Source: Nitrosomonas sp. (GTDB taxonomy: Bacteria > Pseudomonadota > Gammaproteobacteria > Burkholderiales > Nitrosomonadaceae). Taken from it: a stretch of DNA of 64,000 nucleotides. A program made the translations under genes and the position numbers. Location of the stretch: assembly GCA_031316255.1 (NCBI GenBank), contig JALDQW010000001.1, positions 248,001 to 312,000 on the forward strand, given 5' to 3'. Positions within the stretch are counted from its first letter, which is position 1; every line of letters starts with the position of its first letter. Below, in pieces: positions 60,020 through 64,000 of the stretch. The notes beneath the pieces were generated by a model. The model saw only the letters and a program-made list of their open reading frames with translations, was not told where the DNA came from and ran no database searches.

Positions 60020-61069
60020 GTGACCCACCTGGAATCGTTAGCACTGCGTTTTACCCATACCCCAGATAAGACAGAATTATGGGTTCTGGATCAGACTGTA
60101 CTGCCTTTGAAGGAAGATTGGATTCTTCTTGATACAGTGCATGAAACCATTGCCGCCATCAAAGCCCTAAAAGTGCGTGGCGCACCTTTGATCGGCGTTG
60201 TCGCGGCACTAAGCCTGGGACAATCGGCAGTAAAAGGATCTACGCTAAAACAATTGCAAGATGAGGCGCATGCGCTATATAACGCGCGACCGACGGCTGT
60301 CAATCTGATGCTGTGCATGAATCGTATGATCGCAGGCATACAGTCAAAGAAAACGTCCGGGGCGATACTGGACATTGCCATTGAAATTTATAATGAAGAC
60401 GTTCAACTCTGTGAGGATATTGCGAGTAACGGCGCTGCATTGATTCAAGATGGAGATAATATCCTGACGCATTGCAATACCGGCAGTCTAGCCACAGCAG
60501 GCATCGGCACAGCACTCGGCGTTATCAGAAAATGTCACCAGCAAGGCAAAACGATTCATGTATACGTGGACGAAACCCGTCCACTACTGCAAGGCGCCCG
60601 ATTGACCACATGGGAATTAAAAAAACTGGACATCCCTTATACACTCATTACCGACAACATGGCCGGACACTTGATGCAGTTGAATAAGGTGCAGAAAATC
60701 ATTGTCGGTTGCGACCGGATTGCGGCAAATGGCGATTTCGCGAACAAAATTGGCACCTATGCGCTGGCCGTTCTTGCGCAATACCACACCATACCCTTTT
60801 ATGTTGCCGGCCCCTATACCACCATGGACTGGCATTGTGCAGATGGTAATCAGATACCGATTGAACAACGGAACGCAAGCGAAGTATCTGGGGTCAAAGG
60901 TGTGTTCGGTCAAATATTATGGGCCGCGCCGGACTCACCGGTTTACAACCCCGCTTTTGACGTAACACCAGCAGAATTGGTGACTCGTTGGATACTCAAT
61001 TGCGGCGTCTTTGCCAAAGCGGATTTTGAACAGGAAAGCATCCGGCATCGTATTCCATGCCACATCTGA
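60020..61069 (+). CDS. mtnA: S-methyl-5-thioribose-1-phosphate isomerase
   Basis: Isomerises methylthioribose-1-phosphate to methylthioribulose-1-phosphate in salvage of methylthioadenosine. The 349 residues include VRGAPLIGVVAALSLG, the catalytic cysteine region THCNTGSLATAGIGTALG (Cys about 153), GCDRIAANGDFANKIGTYA with the catalytic aspartate, and YVAGPYTTMDW. GTG start at 60020 with AGGAGA upstream. Together with the aldolase it suggests the oxygen-independent DHAP shunt rather than the mtnBCD route. Confidence 0.95.
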   Translation: MTHLESLALRFTHTPDKTELWVLDQTVLPLKEDWILLDTVHETIAAIKALKVRGAPLIGVVAALSLGQSAVKGSTLKQLQDEAHALYNARPTAVNLMLCMNRMIAGIQSKKTSGAILDIAIEIYNEDVQLCEDIASNGAALIQDGDNILTHCNTGSLATAGIGTALGVIRKCHQQGKTIHVYVDETRPLLQGARLTTWELKKLDIPYTLITDNMAGHLMQLNKVQKIIVGCDRIAANGDFANKIGTYALAVLAQYHTIPFYVAGPYTTMDWHCADGNQIPIEQRNASEVSGVKGVFGQILWAAPDSPVYNPAFDVTPAELVTRWILNCGVFAKADFEQESIRHRIPCHI

Positions 61070-61281
61070 AGAAACCGGCTGGGTAAGCATACAACTGACT
61101 GGTACAATAACATATCTTCAGCATAGAATTGATCGCGACACCAAGCAGACAGGGCGCAATGACGAACACTTTTAAAATGTTTAATACAGTTTCCTTGCGC
61201 GTCATTCAATTACTTTTATATTTCAAGCAGACCCAAACACGGATGAACCATATATTCTAATTCAATTGGTTGCTGTTTATC

Positions 61282-64000
61282 ATGGATACCCAATCTTTCT
61301 CCGGGAACGAATCGATTCCTCTGAGGGCACTGATCAATTTTGAACAATCGGGCAGACCGCTGGATTCCGAACTGGATGCATTGCTTCATACCGCATCGTT
61401 GGTATGCGAAACACCTTTCTCGCTGATAAACCTTGTTGATTCCGAACTACAGTGGTTTAAGGCTAATGTCGAATTCGCTTGCGATGCCGATGTATTGCAC
61501 AAAATGGCCCTTATCACCCATGGCATCCATGATGGCGGCATTCTTGAAGTGGAAGATATCACCAATGATCCTCGATTTCGCGAAAACCCTATCGTTTACT
61601 CGAACCATGATTTCCGATTTTATACCGGCATTATTCTGCGTCTTAGCGAGAGCGCCAATGTTGGCACACTTTGCGTTATTGACAATAAACCACGCCGACT
61701 GAACGCCAAGCAACGCAAGATACTCTTCAATCTGGCCGAAACAGCAACAACAATCCTGAACCAACGACGGGCACAATTGGCTCAAGCGATTGCCTTGAAA
61801 CATGCGCATCTGGCCAGTCAACAATCCGAAAGCGAGACCCGTTTTCGTGAACTCTGCGAAGCGTTACCGATAGGCATCTTTTCTACTGATGTACACGGCA
61901 GCTGCACTTACACCAATGCCCGCTGGCAAGAAATTTATGATTTCACACTTGAACAAAGTCTGGGCGACAGTTGGCAGGATGGAATCCATCCTGACGATAA
62001 GGCGCATGTTTTTTCTGTATGGAAGTCCCATGCAAACATGGGAATGGAATTTGATCTTGAATTTCGCATTATCAATAAAAAAGGTGTGGTCCGATTCGTG
62101 CACGCCCGGGCAAAACCGATTATCTCGGCCGAGTCGATCATCACGGGATTTGTTGGTTCATTGGAAGATGTCACTGAGCACAAAATTCTGATGCAAGAAA
62201 ATAATGCATTGCTTAATACGATTCGCACACAGTTTATTATGTCCATCACCAATGCAAAAGGAGAAATTACAGAAGTCAACGAAAGCTTCTGTGCAATCAG
62301 CCAGTACAGTCGCGAAGAACTCATAGGCTCGAACCACCGTATTATCAATTCAGGTTTTCATTCACGTGAATTCTTTACCGAAATGTGGCGGGATATTTCC
62401 GCAGGCAAATCCTGGCGGGGTGAAATTTGCAATCGCGCAAAAGATGGATCACTTTACTGGGTGGATAGCGTTATCACACCATTCGTGAATGCTACGAGTA
62501 AAATAGACCGCTATATTTCCATCCGCATAGACATTACCGAGCGGGTAAATCAGCGCTTGGAAATTGAAGAAGCCCATAACCGCATAGCACTTGCCACCGA
62601 TAGCGGGGAAATTGGCATTTGGGAATATAACATTACCGAAGGCACTTTAAAATGGGATGAGTGGATGTATAAACTCTACGGCCTACTTCCAACCAACCAG
62701 ACTGCAGCCTATGATTTATGGGTAAAGCATGTCCATCCGGATGATCGGGCCAATGCGGAGAAAGCTATCGAGAAAGCGATTGTCGGTATTACACCATTCA
62801 ATACCGAGTTCAGAATCGTTTTAAATGACGGCAGCATCCGCCACCTCCGCGCTGCTGCACGGATAAAGCGCGGTCAGCAAACCAAGACGCTGAAAATGAT
62901 TGGCGTCAGTTGGGACGTGAGCCGGCTGCGCATACTGACTGAGGAGTTGGCCGAACAACGCGAATTGTTGCATATAACACTGAAGTCTATCGGCGACGCC
63001 GTCATTACAACCAATGTTCAAGGCAATACTGAATGGATGAATCCCATTGCCGAGCGCATGACCGGCTGGACCAATGAAGAAGCAAAAAGACTTCCAATCA
63101 CTCAGGTTTTTCGTATCATCAACGAAGAAACTCGTCTACCTATGAAAAGCTCCGTTACTCTTTGTATAGCAGAACGAGAAGTGACTAATTTTACCGATTC
63201 CACGGTATTGATTTCGCGTAATGGAAATGAATACGGTATTGAAGATTCCGCTGCGCCTATATGTAATGCGCGAGGCGAATTGCTCGGAGCGGTACTCGTA
63301 TTTCGAGACGTTACTGAAAAGCGCCGCTTAAATAGTGAAATCAGCTACCGGGCTACGCACGATACACTAACCGGATTGATTAATCGCGCAGAATTTGAAA
63401 CTCGCCTGCATCTTCTATTACAAAGCACGCATAAAAATAAGATGCAACACGCGCTGATGTATATCGATTTAGATCAATTTAAAGTGGTCAATGATACTTG
63501 CGGCCATACGGCCGGCGATGTATTACTGCAACAAATAAGCCTGTTATTAAAAAAAACCGTGCGCGCCAACGATACCTTGGCAAGACTGGGCGGTGACGAA
63601 TTCGCAGTCATTCTGGAACACTGCACCGCCATACAGGCGCAACGTGTAGCCCAGCAAATATGCGACAAAATGGAAGATTTCCGTTTTCAATACACTTCCC
63701 ATCGATTCCGCATCGGCACCAGTATCGGATTGGTCACGGTAGACAGTTGCTGGCAGACTGCCGCAGAACTCATGCAGGCGGCAGACACATCATGTTACGC
63801 TGCAAAAGAAGCCGGACGCAACCGCGTACACATCTGGTTCGATAGCGATCAAGTCATGCAGGCGCGACAGGTTGAAGTACAATGGGCCAGTCGTATCGAG
63901 TGCGCGCTTGATGAAAATCGTTTTCAATTGTATGTGCAACGTCTCGACGATTTATCCGATGCGAACAACGGAATTCATGCAGAAGTATTGCTCCGCATGG
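61282..64000 (+). CDS. GAF/PAS/GGDEF (probable EAL) c-di-GMP signalling protein, 3' end cut by window edge
   Basis: A large sensory protein; the first 906 residues are visible and the frame continues beyond the edge. In order: an N-terminal GAF domain (about 1-170, with ETPFSLINLVDSELQWFKAN), a short coiled linker, PAS domains at about 190-300, 305-425, 430-560 and 565-690 (for example ALPIGIFSTDVHGSCTYTNA and GWTNEEAKRLPITQ), a GGDEF domain (about 695-850; LARLGGDEF at 767-774), and the start of what looks like an EAL domain. The GGDEF motif is intact, so diguanylate cyclase activity is possible. There is no membrane segment, so it is probably cytoplasmic, though anchoring further on is not excluded. 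Confidence 0.9.
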   Translation, partial: MDTQSFSGNESIPLRALINFEQSGRPLDSELDALLHTASLVCETPFSLINLVDSELQWFKANVEFACDADVLHKMALITHGIHDGGILEVEDITNDPRFRENPIVYSNHDFRFYTGIILRLSESANVGTLCVIDNKPRRLNAKQRKILFNLAETATTILNQRRAQLAQAIALKHAHLASQQSESETRFRELCEALPIGIFSTDVHGSCTYTNARWQEIYDFTLEQSLGDSWQDGIHPDDKAHVFSVWKSHANMGMEFDLEFRIINKKGVVRFVHARAKPIISAESIITGFVGSLEDVTEHKILMQENNALLNTIRTQFIMSITNAKGEITEVNESFCAISQYSREELIGSNHRIINSGFHSREFFTEMWRDISAGKSWRGEICNRAKDGSLYWVDSVITPFVNATSKIDRYISIRIDITERVNQRLEIEEAHNRIALATDSGEIGIWEYNITEGTLKWDEWMYKLYGLLPTNQTAAYDLWVKHVHPDDRANAEKAIEKAIVGITPFNTEFRIVLNDGSIRHLRAAARIKRGQQTKTLKMIGVSWDVSRLRILTEELAEQRELLHITLKSIGDAVITTNVQGNTEWMNPIAERMTGWTNEEAKRLPITQVFRIINEETRLPMKSSVTLCIAEREVTNFTDSTVLISRNGNEYGIEDSAAPICNARGELLGAVLVFRDVTEKRRLNSEISYRATHDTLTGLINRAEFETRLHLLLQSTHKNKMQHALMYIDLDQFKVVNDTCGHTAGDVLLQQISLLLKKTVRANDTLARLGGDEFAVILEHCTAIQAQRVAQQICDKMEDFRFQYTSHRFRIGTSIGLVTVDSCWQTAAELMQAADTSCYAAKEAGRNRVHIWFDSDQVMQARQVEVQWASRIECALDENRFQLYVQRLDDLSDANNGIHAEVLLRM

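Noticed and set aside
61130..61210. AATGACG/CGTCATT pair after mtnA as a terminator
   Set aside because: The arms are short, the loop is long and no T-run follows.

Overview
The window is chromosomal DNA of an ammonia-oxidising betaproteobacterium, most likely a Nitrosomonas species. The decisive evidence is a complete hydroxylamine oxidoreductase cluster (haoA-haoB-cycA-cycB, 18.2-22.5 kb) beside a PrkB-type phosphoribulokinase (Calvin cycle). Housekeeping gene order is betaproteobacterial: infC-rpmI-rplT-pheS-pheT-ihfA-merR, surE-pcm-nlpD, tyr/gly/thr tRNAs-tuf-trp tRNA-secE-nusG-rplKAJL-rpoBC, rhodanese-grxC-secB-SH3-gpsA, gpmA-envC-ctpA-moeB and ribF-ileS-lspA. No insertion sequence, prophage, CRISPR array or origin was found. 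A glycine-betaine synthesis pair suggests a salt-tolerant member; that is inference only.

Layout. 0-2 kb: 5' part of a uvrD-like helicase gene and phosphoribulokinase, both on the minus strand. 2.2-5.7 kb, plus strand: small envelope proteins, including a two-gene unit present twice in tandem, a two-helix membrane protein and a TIGR04073-type exosortase-associated protein, ending at a strong bidirectional terminator. 5.7-17.9 kb, minus: a YgfX-like protein, nlpD, pcm, an unexplained 400-bp spacer, surE, tRNA-Pro, a MerR regulator, ihfA, pheT, pheS, rplT, rpmI, infC (apparent AUA start), thrS and a multi-pass membrane protein. 17.9-22.7 kb, minus: the hao cluster, with a good sigma70-type promoter and a terminator, placed between thrS and rpoC. 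22.7-36.6 kb, minus: rpoC, rpoB, ribosomal stalk and L1/L11 genes, nusG, secE, tuf and four tRNAs. 36.7-39.9 kb: a solute-binding protein and one permease with no ATPase. 40-46.4 kb: fabI (plus), then ppiD, tRNA-Asp, tRNA-Val, hupB, gpsA, an SH3 protein, secB, grxC and a rhodanese lacking its cysteine (minus). 46.8-51.2 kb, plus: gpmA, envC, ctpA, moeB. 51.3-53 kb, minus: glycine and sarcosine methyltransferases. 53-57.7 kb, plus: ribF, ileS, lspA. 57.7-59 kb, minus: three small envelope proteins. 59-64 kb, plus: a class II aldolase with mtnA, and a GAF/PAS/GGDEF protein continuing past the right edge.

How the genes work together. HAO oxidises hydroxylamine; electrons pass to the tetraheme cytochrome c554 (CycA) and the membrane NapC/NirT-type cytochrome cM552 (CycB) and so to quinone. 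Phosphoribulokinase links this energy supply to CO2 fixation. NlpD and EnvC, both with degenerate LytM sites, fit the amidase-activator role in cell separation. The aldolase-mtnA pair fits salvage of methylthioadenosine or 5'-deoxyadenosine, and the two methyltransferases make betaine from glycine.

Most of the window is conventional core genome. The least explained features are the duplicated secreted-protein/lipoprotein unit, the poly-aspartate tails on both tetraheme cytochromes, the site of the hao cluster beside rpoC, the ATPase-less transporter pair, the surE-pcm spacer and several strong palindromes near promoters.
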